From Macrosoma leucophasiata (Eukaryota > Arthropoda > Insecta > Lepidoptera > Hedylidae), in the NCBI GenBank assembly GCA_036365455.1, contig JAWQUS010000010.1, forward strand, positions 24,352,501 to 24,416,500: a stretch of 64,000 bases of DNA, in the 5' to 3' direction. Positions 20,361 through 31,215 of this stretch are shown piece after piece. Each line of letters starts with the position of its first letter. Position 1 is the stretch's first letter. Under the pieces are notes generated by a model that was not told the origin of the DNA, searched no databases, and saw only the letters and a list, made by a program, of their open reading frames with translations. The translations under genes were made by a program, and so were the position numbers.

Positions 20361-22715
20361 CAGACCCGCGTTTTTTATTTGTAAAACACGGTAATATCAA
20401 ACATTTCATCATCGTATTATCGCATTCTTCAAATTTGGGTGACAAAATAATTTCATCATTTCACTGGCATTTGACTATTTTGATTAAGCAGTAATAATTA
20501 GAACAAAACCTAACTAAAATACCATTGAGAATCATACCAAATAGAAGAAATATTCGCTATGATTGTTGGACTGCACGCGGTATCTCATGCCTAACAGCAG
20601 TATGAGATAAGATGTATGTTAAGCGACCGTGATAATATCTCCAGTTAAAAATTTTATTCAGATTGTTGTAAGCAAAAACATTTAGATTGTATAATACATA
20701 AAGAAAATACAGCTTTTCACAACAAATTTCCAGAGTAGCATTGTATAGGTTCAATTTGAGAATTTTCCGCCGTCACACCGCACCGGCCCGTCATCACCTA
20801 TAACGGTTATACGTCCGTCCGTCCATCCTAACATGGGTACGCTAAAATTGGCTATTTTTCCCCAACTACTCCCTTATTATTTACGAGGTCGGCCATATTG
20901 TCGCGTATGTTGCACGTAATCAATATTTATTGTTATTTGGACATTGCGTTGTCTGGACAAAATGTTATATTTTGTTGTCCTGTCGTATATAAAATGTTGT
21001 TTATGCAAATATGTTTAGGTCAAAATTGTTTATGGCGTTGTAATAACAATATGTAATTATGGCCACTAAACTAGCTTTGTGCAAAAAGAGTGGGTACCTA
21101 TTTTCAAAAAAGTAGTCATGAAAAAAGGTCTCTAAGGCTCTAAAAAGAATGGAAAACAAAGTTATTGTATATCTTTTGAATAACAGGTATATTACATACT
21201 ATGACAACCCTTCCAAAGATAGAGCTTAAGTGACGCAGTTCCAATGCCATACCAAACTGTCCAAAAATCTTAAGGTGAAAAATTGGATAAGTATCCTGTT
21301 TTGTAATTAGATATTTTAATAGTGTATATGTTAAGATTTTAAGAAGCTAATACATGAGCTAAGAAATATATAGAACTTAACATTTTTATTCGTATTGACC
21401 ATTGCTGAAATGAGGTGCCTTCTTAGGAAAGATGCAAATTAAATAACTTTTCGAATTATTAAGCGAAACTATTAAATGAAAAGTAGTTAACTTATCACTA
21501 TGGACGGTAACTTGATGTTTATAAGTGTAATTGATACAAAGTTAGATGAAATGAGCTCAAAGCGAATTGGAATGACGGTATAGCCACGGTGCGATCAAAG
21601 CGCAGTTGACTTGCTTGCTAGTTACAATAAAACTTGTGATGCACACGACGGTGTAAGAGTCAACTTATAAGCTGAGAGCGGGTTCTCACGGTGGTCTTTT
21701 AAATACGTTACAATTTATGGAAGTGTTTCTTCCTCTTGGAATATAACGGTGTATAAAGTGCCGGTGATGAACAACCCCTAATGCTCACAGCTAAATATTG
21801 ACCTACGGACTGAGCAAAGTTGTAAATAGCGCTCAAGTTCCAATGACGACATCAAACTTTAGCTCAATATCATACCAGCTTACATCCCCGAAATGAAGTT
21901 GCATTGATTAATTCAAGTCCCTTATATTTGTATCGTTAGATTTTCCAGAGCTACAAAAATTAAAATAAAACTATTTTTACTGAATTCGAGACAGATCCGC
22001 GTACCGACCTCTGTTGATCATACTGGCGAAGTGGTGAAGAACCCTTGTTAATTGCGAACAACACAAAATAGATGCGGTTTCAGTCACCGCAACAGAAGCC
22101 TCTATCGGCGCTTTCTATGCAGCTTTCTATATACTCCATGAAAGCCTTGATGTCTTCAAGTCGCACAGACTCGTTTTATTTCCTGAAAAAAAACTTTTGT
22201 GGCTACACTAATATGAAAACCGTAATCCTGCATCTTGAAAAATATTATGTAATACTTGTAGTTGATCACGCGTGATTTTTTTTCTGCTTTTATTAAAAAG
22301 ATTTTGAAGCTTTGGCCACCTTCTCTATATTGATCTGAATATTATGCGCTAACCTACGATTTCATTAATCAAATTCTAAATAAATTCTAAGAATCTTTCT
22401 GGAAAATATCTAACGGAAAAAGATTACTTTGTGACCCGATCTTTATGGCTCAATCTCAGCAGTATCACTTACTGTCGCTTTATACTAAATAAAAAGGCAG
22501 TAAGCTGATAACTTACACCGATCATAGAGGACCTAAACTCGAAGCGAGCCGTGTGCAGGGCAACTTCGCGGGAAACTTCACAGTCGCGCACACCTCCCTA
22601 ATTGGATAAATATAGACGTCTCAAGTACCCAAATGGGTGTCTTGGGTGATATGCTCTCCTGGTACTTACAATCATAACTTCGACTGTAATTAAAAAGATG
22701 TGGGCAGTTTTTTTT
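20361..22715. other. Long stretch without recognised features
   Basis: Read on both strands. A 57-codon + frame at 22038-22208 translates to a plausible-looking TEASIGAFYAAFYILHESLD segment, but the same interval is open in another frame too. No repeat, RNA gene or splice pattern is convincing. Confidence 0.35.
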
Positions 22716-23005
22716 ACTGGTGGTAGAGTTCCAGTGACGTAGCTCACGGGCGTCGGCACCACCGCATTACCTAATATACTTGCCGCTAAACGGCAGTGTT
22801 TGTGCATGTTGTGCATTATCGTGTTTCGGTCAGGTGGTAATATACGGCCCTGTAATTTCCGGCACATAGGCATAACACGTTAGGCCTCAGGAGTGGTAAT
22901 CTTTACGTAAGTGGTGTCCTTTGTGTAAGTGTCTGTATGGTGCAGTCATCACTTAACATCAATGTGAACTGCATGCTTGTTTACCACTTCCATTACATAA
23001 AAAAA
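22716..23005 (+). mobile_element. Family 1A element
   Basis: Runs from ACTGGTGGTAGAGTTCC to CATTACATAAAAAAA, with an extra TGTGCATG near 22800. Its tail directly abuts a family F LINE fragment. Confidence 0.8.
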
Positions 23006-23255
23006 TGTATGTATGTAACTTCACGCCAGGTCCCTAACGGGGTAGGCAGAGTGTAGAGCGACAAATATCCCGGTCGAGACACACCTCCCATGCCTCATCT
23101 ACATTCATCATTCACTTTATACATGCACGTCGATTCCTAAGACTTTTGATCCCACCATCAGACAGTACTCAATTCATTTGGTCATGGTAGGTCATTCTTG
23201 GTCTTCCTGGGTCTGCAACCATCCACATTCGCATTGTTCAATTATAGTGTTCACC
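23006..23255 (-). pseudogene. LINE family F C-terminal fragment
   Basis: The minus-strand sequence matches the GRPRLT...AYPVRDLA-type C-terminal coding end and its (CATA)n tail (TGTATGTATGTAACTTCACG on +). Several indels break the frame. Confidence 0.65.
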
Positions 23256-23744
23256 CATCGACGACACAACACAGGTTCTATCGTCGATGTGTTCAGCTGA
23301 TATCGTTTTTGGGCAGATAGCAACTCACCTCAAGTTTCTTTCTGGCACAGACGTTGCAGGATGTTGGGTCTTAGGAATCGCAACTCAAATTGTTGTCCAA
23401 TTCTTATGTTTAATATTTATAGATTGCAGCATCCTCTTAGTATCAATGGCGATCTTTCGACCAGTTAAATGCAGCATGATAACCCGGTGATTTTTTTTTA
23501 TGTAAGGGAAGTGGCAAACAAGCATGCAGTTCACATTGATGTTAAATGATGACTGCAGCCTATAGGCACCCATACAAAGACCAAGGTCAAAATTCAAATA
23601 TGTTACCACTCCTGAGGCCTAAGGTGTTATGCCTCTGTGCCGGAAATACAGGACCGTACATTACCTCCTGACCGGAACACGATAGTGCTGAACACTACCA
23701 TTTAGCGGCAAGTATTAGGTAATATTATTAAATTAAATTAGGTA

Positions 23745-24977
23745 TAAGGTGGGGGAAAAAGTTTCTTCCCATTTTTTAAGATAATTCAAAACATATTTTA
23801 ATATAGTTTATTTAAATTTAACTAAAGTATGTATGTACCATTTTGTTCGATAACCTTTTGCCATCTTGTAGGTAGGGACATGATCCCATTGCTACAACAA
23901 TTTTGGGACTTCTCATCAAAATACCGCGACAAGTGGATTTGGCAGTCCTCTCGTGATGTTAACCTAACATTGCATAAAGAATTCTGAAGAGACCGAAACA
24001 GGTGGAAATCTGCAGGTGCAAGGTCAGGACTATACGGCGGATGCGTTAACACCTCCCAGCCAAACTCTCTTAATTTTTGCTGAGTGGCTTTAGATGTGTG
24101 AGGTCTAGCGTTATCATGATGAAACACCACACCCCTTCTGTTGATCAATTCCGGCCGCTTTCTCTCAACTTCTTGCTTTAATCTCATCAGTTGTTCGCAG
24201 TAGAGTTCAGAATCGATAGTCCTGCCTGGTGGTAATAGCTCATAATGAATAATGCCCTTCCAATCCCACCACACACACAACATCACCTTATTGCGAGTTA
24301 ACCCGGGTTTCGTTAGTCTGTGAAGCCTGACCGGCCTTTGACCACGACCTTTTTCGCACGTTCTTGTCGTACGTGATCCACTTTTCATCACCAGTTAACA
24401 GCTTCTTCAAAAATGATTCGGTTTCATTACGTGAGCTCGTGAGGTACCCAAATATCGAGCTTTTTTTTGTACCCAGCTTTTTTCAAATGCGCTTAAACTG
24501 TTTTGTGATCAATTCTCAGTTCTTCAGCTACGTCGTAACTACTGATATGTCGATCTTGCTCCACTTTTTCAAAAATGGCATCCATTTTATCCGTAATAGG
24601 GCGACCAGAGCGAGGTGCATCTTTGAAATCAAAATTTCCGGATTGAAAACGCTTAAACCAAATTTTTGCTACTCTCACAGACACTGCACTAGGTCCATAA
24701 ACATCGCAATTTTTTTCCGCTGCTTTCGTTGCATTTTTACCTTTTTAGTAGTAAAATTTTAAAATGTATCGAATTTCTTCATTTGATTCACTCATCTTGA
24801 CAGTACGAAAAACAAATGAAAATCACACATTTGCCTAATTTGAATTTGGAATTATGTTCTTTAGAATTTTAACTTTCAATGATACGAAAACCAGCCAGAT
24901 ACAAATACTACAGCCAAAGAGATTTTATTACAAGTTCATACATACTATAATGCGAAAAGACTTTTTCCCCAACCTAT
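23745..24977 (-). mobile_element. mariner element 1
   Basis: Terminal inverted repeats: AGGTGGGGGAAAAAGT at the left, and AGGTTGGGGAAAAAGT as the reverse complement of the right end. TA dinucleotides flank it at 23743-23744 and 24978-24979. The length of ~1.23 kb is typical of mariner. It carries a broken transposase gene on the minus strand. Confidence 0.85.
23822..24795 (-). pseudogene. mariner transposase, broken
   Basis: A DD34D transposase remnant, which when intact would cut and paste the element at TA sites. The N-terminal part (24493-24684) holds the HTH DNA-binding region and a RSGRP linker. The C-terminal part holds HHDNARPHTS and YSPDLAPADFHLF, with exactly 34 residues between the second and third catalytic aspartates. 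A stop interrupts the start region (ILKFYY then stop). Compared with the copy at 62.2 kb there is a ~50-nt deletion before the GDEKW region and a 2-nt deletion after SQT. The SLQNSL region suggests the mellifera-like group, not certain. Confidence 0.85.
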
Positions 24978-25054
24978 TATATTAGGTAATGCTGTGGTGC
25001 CTACGCCCGCGAGCTCCGTCACTGGAGCTCTACCACCAGTAAAAAGATGGTCGC

Positions 25055-25235
25055 CCATCTAAATCATAGTTAATGCCGTCAAGTAATTAGAGCATGAACT
25101 GGCCTGGATTTTAGTGTCAGCACGGAATGTATTCAAACGGAAGTCTGATAAAATGATTGGCCGCACGCCAGTCACCAGCGCCGCTAATTGATTGATGAAT
25201 TTCTAATCTCCCCTATTTAGTGTAGCTTCACTGAA
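25055..25235. repeat. Three-copy tandem duplication, unit 1
   Basis: GATTTTAGTGTCAGCACGGA, GATTGGCCGCACGCCAGTCA and TTGATGAATTTCTAATCTC recur at 26149-26290 and, shortened, at 27030-27155. No coding frame. Confidence 0.6.
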
Positions 25236-25424
25236 ACGGTCTTAGTTTAGTTGTGCATAGCTGCTCGATATAGTTATAAAATCTGGTTTAAATATTACTA
25301 TAAAATGCTATGCGTGCGGAACACAACCCACTGGTTATGCGTCGTGTTCTGCACGCAAGATGCGTTTTTGTCCACATTTAATTTTTCAATTATTCACTTA
25401 TTATTTTTATAGATTGCAGCTTTC

Positions 25425-25570
25425 AAAGAAGTTCAAATTCAAATATTTTATTGCATCACATATGGTTTTTTAGGATGTTACAAATAGTAATATGATGTAC
25501 AGCACATGCACCCTGTAAGGGCATAGCAAAAATAAATCTTAAAATCTAATTTTAATCTAATTGAACATGC
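25425..25570 (-). repeat. LINE 3' tail fragment
   Basis: AAATTCAAATATTTTATTGC on + is the reverse complement of a CR1-type 3' tail (GCAATAAAATATTTGAATTT). The following GGGCATAGCAAAAATAAATC fits 3' UTR sequence. 5' extent unclear. Confidence 0.4.
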
Positions 25571-25877
25571 TCATATTATTATTCATTGTCTAATTATTTA
25601 TGAATAACTTATAATCTAGTTATCATTATAGTGAATTTTACGCTGATATTCCACTGTCACAATAAAATTGTCATTATAATATAATTTTGTCAATCTGTCA
25701 ACAAAATATATTTATCAACAATTATTATACTACAGTGCTTTTCTGATAATACAATAAACGAGATTGTAATGACAAATGAAAAGACGTATGTAAGGCAAGC
25801 CAGTCAATCGACATAATGAATATGGCGGTGAGTTGTATGTGGCGGTTCGTCATTTAAATAAAAATTATTATAGTGTT
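25571..25877. other. No recognised feature
   Basis: AT-rich DNA between a LINE tail and a foldback MITE. Confidence 0.3.
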
Positions 25878-26135
25878 CAGTACTCAACAATCAATAATGC
25901 ACATACACGACCCTGCGAAAGAGACGATCGGCTCGTTTCGACTTCGTAGAACGTTATCTATGTTGCACGCTGCTTACGTAAGCACAGACAGTCCGGTATT
26001 GGTCAAAACTTGATCAAAATGGTCGACAAACGTCAAATAGGTACGGTGCGAATGAGATAACGCTCTACAGACCCGAAATAAGCCGAAGTCTCCTTCCTAG
26101 GCTCGATGTGCAATATTAATTGTTGAGCACTGTAC
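25878..26135. mobile_element. Foldback MITE family C, copy 1
   Basis: Long imperfect inverted arms: GTACTCAACAATCAATAATG...GAGACGATCGGCTCGTTTCG at the left, and the inverse of CCGAAGTCTCCTTCCTAGGC...AATTGTTGAGCACTGTAC at the right. A second copy lies at 44701-44950. Noncoding. Confidence 0.65.
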
Positions 26136-26148
26136 CTAACAAGAGCAT

Positions 26149-26290
26149 AAACTGACCTGTATTTTAGTGTCAGCATAGAATCGATTTCAACGGAAGCTTG
26201 ATAAAATGACTGGCCGCATGCCAGTCACTGGAACCGCTAATTGACTTATGAATTTCTTCCTGATCTCACCTGTTTAGTGTGGCTATTAGT
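26149..26290. repeat. Three-copy tandem duplication, unit 2
   Basis: TATTTTAGTGTCAGCATAGA, GACTGGCCGCATGCCAGTCA and GATCTCACCTGTTTAGTGTG match units 1 and 3. Confidence 0.6.
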
Positions 26291-26502
26291 TTTGGACCAA
26301 AGCTGAAAGGTCTGACGCCTCAGGAGTGGCATTAACGTATCCTCAATGAGATTTTATTTTTATGTGACGAGGTTTTTATAGATAGCTGAGAATTAATTTA
26401 CCGTTCATGTAATTTACACCAGTTGAAATAAAAATTATCATTTTTAAATCGACGTTTCGGTTGCTTATCATCTTCCGTAAGAACATACTATAATTTACTT
26501 TA

Positions 26503-26580
26503 GGTCCCTTACGGGTTATGCAAAGAATATGAAGCGCCAAATATACCGATTCTTGAATACCTCTTCTACATTCATCACTA
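26503..26580 (-). repeat. LINE family F remnant, degraded
   Basis: TAGGTCCCTTACGGGTTATG, GAAGCGCCAAATATACCG and CTCTTCTACATTCATCA correspond to the family F 3' end with many changes. Confidence 0.5.
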
Positions 26581-26700
26581 CATGACACAAACTAAATCAG
26601 TTACTGGATTGTGTCAATCGTCAATTCAAGCCTCAAACATTCACTCCCGTAAAATAAGTTAGGTTTCGGCCGATTCTCTAAGTCATGAAGGTCGTCTAGA

Positions 26701-27014
26701 TTTTTTTTTATGTAATGGAAGTACAGTGCTGCTTTTTTTTTATGTAATGGAAGTGGCAAACACGCATGCAGTCCACATTGATGTTAACTGATGACTGCAG
26801 CCTAGAGATACTTACACGAAGACCAAGGTCAAAGTGCAGATGTGTTACCACTCCTGAGGCCTAAGGTGTTATTCCTCTGTGCCGGAAATTACAGGTCCGT
26901 ACATTACCACCTGACCGGAACACGAAAGTGCTGAACGGCATTAGCGGCAAGTATATTAGGTAATGCGATGGTGCCAATGCCCGCGAGCTCCGTCACTGGA
27001 GCTCTACCACCAGT
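26701..27014 (-). mobile_element. Family 1A element with doubled 3' terminus
   Basis: The poly-T plus ATGTAATGGAAGT terminus occurs twice (26701-26722 and 26734-26755), 10-11 nt apart, followed by one full body and the 5' hairpin end. A small tandem duplication of the tail, or insertion of one copy's tail into another, would give this. Confidence 0.75.
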
Positions 27015-27029
27015 AAAATGGTAATTAGA

Positions 27030-27155
27030 ATATGAACGGTCCTATATTTTAGTGTCAGCACGGAACTTATTCATCAGTTAGTTACCTGTATTATTGATTG
27101 ATTAATGAATTTCTAATCTCACCTGCTTCATGCAGCTATGGCTTCACTAGCAAGC
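27030..27155. repeat. Three-copy tandem duplication, unit 3
   Basis: ATATTTTAGTGTCAGCACGG and AATGAATTTCTAATCTCACC match unit 1. The GGCCGCACGCC segment is lost. Confidence 0.5.
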
Positions 27156-27159
27156 TTGC

Positions 27160-27660
27160 AGCTAAGTGCAAAGAGAAAATAATAATTAATAATTAGTGGT
27201 ACAAGGCTGCTTGATACATAATATTGACTTCTATTTCAATTATTAATTGAATGTCGAATATGTTCTATTCCCCAATGAATAGTACGTAACATACCGTAAC
27301 AGGGCGAAATGATCAAACATCGTTATTGCATTTTACGAGCATCCCGCGCACTGAAGAATTCAACGTGGAGCGTTGGATGCGGTTGGCATACAAATATGCG
27401 AGCCGGGTGATTGTAATCCTGGACAATTATGTAGCTGATTTCATTTTTCAAATATATGTGATCATTCGAAATTGATGGATGATTTCATAAAATAAATAAT
27501 CAATGTTGCAATAGCTTTTCATAAATACTTACTAATTATTTCCAAGAAATAAAAGTAACTTTATGAGAAAATGAAATATATATAAATAAAAATAATAATA
27601 TAAATATACGTATAAATAAATGAAAAAAATTACCTACTAGTAGAACCGTTTCTCCAAATA
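27160..27660. other. No recognised feature
   Basis: AT-rich. The 74-codon minus frame at 27536-27760 is low-complexity and hydrophobic, not gene-like. Confidence 0.3.
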
Positions 27661-27662
27661 GG

Positions 27663-27775
27663 TTTTTTTTTTCATTTTTTATGTCATGAAATGGCAAACA
27701 AGCATACAGTTTACATTGATGGTGAGTGATACCTACATACTGTATGTAGCCTATAGACAAAATCTACATAAAATC
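27663..27775 (-). repeat. Family 1 3' fragment, diverged
   Basis: TTTTTTATGTCATGAAATGG, CAAACAAGCATACAG and GTAGCCTATAGACA match the poly-A half of the family. Confidence 0.6.
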
Positions 27776-27819
27776 CAAACATTTCAATATAGATTCATTG
27801 CCAGTCCTTCATCCACAAA

Positions 27820-27945
27820 GAATTTATTTATTTATACTTTATTGCAAAAATAAAACATATCGCTACAAATGGCGGACTTTACGCTTAAAGCGTTCTCTGT
27901 CAGTCAACCATTGGTAGAAGTATTCCTATTATTTACTAATGCAGC
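27820..27945 (-). repeat. Non-LTR 3' end fragment
   Basis: TTTATACTTTATTGCAAAAA then AAATGGCGGACTTTACGC and CAGTCAACCATTGGTAGAAG. I recognise this as the reverse complement of a widespread lepidopteran LINE 3' terminus, from memory. Confidence 0.5.
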
Positions 27946-28084
27946 AATGATTGTACATTTAAGTGAAAGAAACGATCCATTGCCAAATCAAACATAATTT
28001 CATTTTTAAAATGATTCCTTATTTTCCCGGAGAATAATGTCTAAACTATTAGCGTGTGTCGCTCATTCGTCTGTTTCTTTAGTA

Positions 28085-28520
28085 TGTATGTATGTATCTT
28101 CACGCCAGGTCCCTAACGGGGTAGGCAGAGAGTATAGAGCCCCAGATATCCCGGTTCTGACAAACCTCTCGTGCCTCCTCTACTTTCATCATTCTCTTCA
28201 TACATGCACGCCGATTCCTGAGACTTTTGATCCCACCATCAGACAGAACTCGACCTATTTGGTCATGGCAGGTCAGTCTTGGTCTTCCTGGGCCTCTGCA
28301 ACCATCCACATTCGCATTGTATATCTGTTTAGTCATTCGCTCATTCGACATCCTTTCTATATGCCTGAACCATCGGAGCATGCCTTTTTTCATTTTTACA
28401 CCGATACTATCATTCACACAAAGCGTAATGAAGATGTAAGAAAGAGTTCTTACATCTTCATTACGAACGCGATCGGTGAGTGTTTCTTTATTTTAATAAA
28501 AAACATATTTTTTTTACGTA
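28085..28520 (-). pseudogene. LINE family F C-terminal region with snap-back insertion
   Basis: Best-preserved copy. The minus-strand frame 28100-28417 gives MLRWFRHIERM, GRPRLTCHDQIGRVL, RRACMKRMMKVEEAREVC and SAYPVRDLA. This is the C-terminal domain downstream of the reverse transcriptase in a non-LTR element. Upstream, DRVRNEDVRT is followed by an inverted copy of its own DNA (28424-28465), which breaks the frame. The 3' end carries a (GTAT)n tail on the + strand. Confidence 0.75.
28424..28465. other. Perfect 19-bp inverted repeat, 4-nt loop
   Basis: CGTAATGAAGATGTAAGAA, AGAG, then its exact inverse. One arm is LINE coding sequence; the other is an inserted inverted copy. Confidence 0.9.
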
Positions 28521-28717
28521 ATTAGAAGGTTCAAAAGCCGGGGATCGTATCCAGAACCTAAGACTATTAGGTCTTAGGATAAAGGATTACGTAAAGATAC
28601 TTTTTGTTACAAAACAATACCGGGATTGCCTATTTAGTACAAACCTACTACAAATCCCTACTATTCCCTACTATTATTATTAACAAATCCCTACTATTCC
28701 CTACTATTATTATTAAT

Positions 28718-28860
28718 ATTATAAATACAAAAGTAACTCTGTCTGTCTGTCTGTCTGTTACCTTTTCACGTCCAAACGACTGAACCGATTTTAATGAAAT
28801 TTGGTACAGAGATAGAGCTGACTTTGAGAAAGAACATAGGCTACGTAGTTATTCATAAAA
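28718..28860 (+). repeat. Helitron-like 5' fragment with (CTGT)n
   Basis: ATAAATACAAAAGTAACTC then five CTGT units, ACCTTTTCACGTCCAAACGA and TTTAATGAAATTTGGTACAG: a familiar left part of lepidopteran non-autonomous Helitron-type repeats. No CTAG end seen. Confidence 0.5.
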
Positions 28861-29190
28861 CGACATACACGCATAAGTAACAAAAACAGTCTTAAACAAT
28901 CTTTACATAATCACTGTACACGCACAAAGTGCCGTGCGTACAAACTCGTATTATTTGTCAACGCACTACATCAATAAAAACAATGCACAACAATTCGTAA
29001 ACAAGAGAATAGAGCTCGCAGTAATTTGACGGAGGCGCGAGTAAGCGGCAAAGTTGGGCCCTTCTCGATTGCGGTAATCTCTTCTCGATTGCCACTCATT
29101 TATTGTCTAGGGCTACACGACGGCTCATGTCATAGGCGGTAGCGGGTTTCATTAATAATTATACACGAAATATATACTATTGGCATAGTT
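28861..29190. other. No recognised feature
   Basis: TTCTCGATTGC is repeated near 29060 and 29083. Otherwise nothing. Confidence 0.3.
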
Positions 29191-29249
29191 CTTAATTTAT
29201 CTATCTGCCGCCAAATGTTCAGCACTATCGTGTTCCTATACGTTAGATA

Positions 29250-30547
29250 CGAGGGTGGATCCAAAAGTTCGTGGCCCAAACTACAAGGAGACATGACATC
29301 TTTTTAAATTTACCGTCATTTGTTAGTATGTCTTCTATTGATTTATTGTGCGCAGTTTCATTCCGATACTGCACAATATAAATTTTCTGTGATTATTTGT
29401 TTGAAGCATTCTGACGCGATTTTCAATAATGGAGAAAATTGAACATCGTGCAGTCATTAAGTACCTCAATAAAAAAGGCCTGTCACCAAAAGACATCCAT
29501 CAAGATATGGTAGGCACTTTGAGGGAGTCTGCTCCATCGTATTCTAGTGTCAAAAAGTGGGTAGCTGAGTTTAAGCGCGATCGTGAGAGCATTGAAGATG
29601 ATCCTAGGAGTGGACGACCTACAACCTCTACCACGAAAGAAAACATCGATAAAATTTGTGATCTCGTACTGGGTGATCGACGTTTGACCATCGGTAAGAT
29701 AGCTGAGACAACAGACATTAGTTATGGCCGGGTGCAACACATAATAACGAAAGAATTGGGATTCCATAAGGTTTCTGCTGGCTGGGTCCCGAGGTTGCTT
29801 TCAGCTGAACAAAAACGAGTTCGATTCACAATTTCGCGAGACTGTTTGGAACTTTTTGAGACTGATCCCGAGGACTTTTTGTCTAGATTTGTTACCATGA
29901 ATGAAAGCTGGGTTCACCACCATATTCCTGAATCAAAGCAACAATCCAAACAGTGGAAAAGATCTGACTCACCTACACCGAAAAAGGCTAAAGTCGTTTT
30001 GTCGACTAACAAAGTAATGGCTTCTGTTTTTTGGGATGCGAAGGGCATTATTTTTGTAGATTATTTACCTAAAGGTCAAACTATAAATTCTAGTTATAAT
30101 TGTAACCTTTTACGAAGACTACGAGAAGAAATTTAAAAAAAAAGGCCGGGAATGTTGCGTAAGAAAGTTTTGTTCCATCAAGACAATACACGTGTTCACA
30201 CTTCGTTTGAAACAATGTCTGTAATCCATGATTGTGGCTACGAATTGCTGCCCCACCCACCTTATTCGCCGGATTTAGCCCCCTCAGATTATCATTTATT
30301 TCCAAATTTAAAAAAACATTTGGGTGGCTCGAAATTTTCGACCAAAGATGAGGTGATGATAGTCGCAGTAAGCGAGTATTTCGCCGACTTTCCGGAATCT
30401 TTTTTTTTCGAGGGGATAAACAAGTTGCAGTTCAGGTGGAAGAAGTGTGTTGAGCTAGATGGAGACTATGTCGAAAAATAAAAATAAAATTATACCCACT
30501 TTTCTTTCATTTTCTTGGTCGGACTTCGAACTTTTGGATCCACCTCG
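29250..30547 (+). mobile_element. mariner element 3
   Basis: Terminal repeats CGAGGGTGGATCCAAAAGTTCG and CGAACTTTTGGATCCACCTCG (trimmed here) differ by about one base. TA is duplicated at 29248-29249 and 30548-30549. The length of 1298 bp is canonical. Both ends are intact, so it could still be moved in trans. Confidence 0.9.
29429..30481 (+). pseudogene. mariner transposase, inactive (irritans-like?)
   Basis: The first frame (29429-30136) covers the paired HTH region, RSGRPTTS linker and WVPRLL block up to YLPKGQTINS. The second (30152-30481) has FHQDNTRVHTS and YSPDLAPSDYHLF with 34 residues between the catalytic aspartates (DD34D). The first catalytic aspartate, expected in the TMDE(T/S)W motif, reads TMNESW, so it is Asn here. 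A 1-nt change in the A-run near 30133-30142 separates the two frames. Both lesions should abolish activity. It is distinct from the other two mariners here; subfamily assignment is tentative. Confidence 0.85.
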
Positions 30548-30661
30548 TAGTAACGTATGGCCCCATAATAACTATCATAGAGTCATAACAACTTAGGTCT
30601 CAGGTGTGGCGACCCATCTGCATTTTGACGTCTGGTTTTTGTGTAGATGTCTATAGGCTGC

Positions 30662-30857
30662 CGACATCATCATTTCACAACAATGGCCTCCCCCAAAGAT
30701 TGCCACAACGAACGGTCTTGGGCCGCCCTCATCCAACGATTGCCCGACCTTCACCAGGTCGTCGGTCCATCTTGTGGGGGACCTGCCTACGCTTCATCTT
30801 TCGGTATGCGGTTGCCACTCCAGAACTGCTCTACCCCAACGGCCGTCAGTTCTTTGA
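30662..30857 (-). repeat. RTE 3' fragment inserted in family 1B
   Basis: CCTCCCCCAAAGATTGCCAC...GGTCGTCGGTCCATCTTGTG...GCCGTCAGTTCTTTGAG is the reverse complement of the RTE C-terminal/3' region. GCTGC flanks it at 30657-30661 and 30858-30862, a likely target duplication. Confidence 0.7.
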
Positions 30858-31163
30858 GCTGCAAACATCACTTAATATCAATGTGAATGTTTGTTTTCGA
30901 CCTTACATACATAAAAAACGTCCGACATTAAAATTATTTAACATTAACTGCGTGAAAAAAAAGTCGTTTATACTTTAAAATAAGGACGGAGAATATTCTA
31001 AATCATAATTTCATGTCACCATTTTCCATTGTAATATGCGGGCTACAACCATTGAAAAGAACATTTAGGCAATATTTAATTACACAATCGATGGAGGAAG
31101 ATGCGGAAAATTTTCAAACTGCTTTCAAACAAACAGCAATTCAGTCTGCTCGTGGCGTACTAT

Positions 31164-31215
31164 AGATTAAGTAATGCGGTGGTGCCTACAACGTCACTGG
31201 AACTCTGCCACCAGT
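31164..31215 (-). repeat. Family 1 5'-end fragment
   Basis: AGTAATGCGGTGGTGCCTAC then TCACTGGAACTCTGCCACCA. Confidence 0.55.

Larger units (their letters stand above)
23491..25040 (-). mobile_element. Family 1A element split by a mariner
   Basis: The 3' part is 23491-23740 and the 5' part, with the GAGCTCCGTCACTGGAGCTC hairpin, is 24980-25040. A mariner fills the gap, so the mariner landed after this copy. Confidence 0.8.
29191..30919 (+). mobile_element. Family 1B element split by two later insertions
   Basis: Pieces at 29191-29249, 30548-30661 and 30858-30919 join into one truncated family 1B copy ending ACATACATAAAAAA. A mariner (29250-30547) and an RTE 3' fragment (30662-30857) interrupt it. 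Confidence 0.8.

Noticed and set aside
22038..22208. Coding exon (TEASIGAFYAAFYILHESLD frame)
   Set aside because: Only 57 codons, another frame is open over the same interval, and the flanks give no splice support.
24364..24762. 132-codon + frame
   Set aside because: It is the antisense of the mariner transposase.
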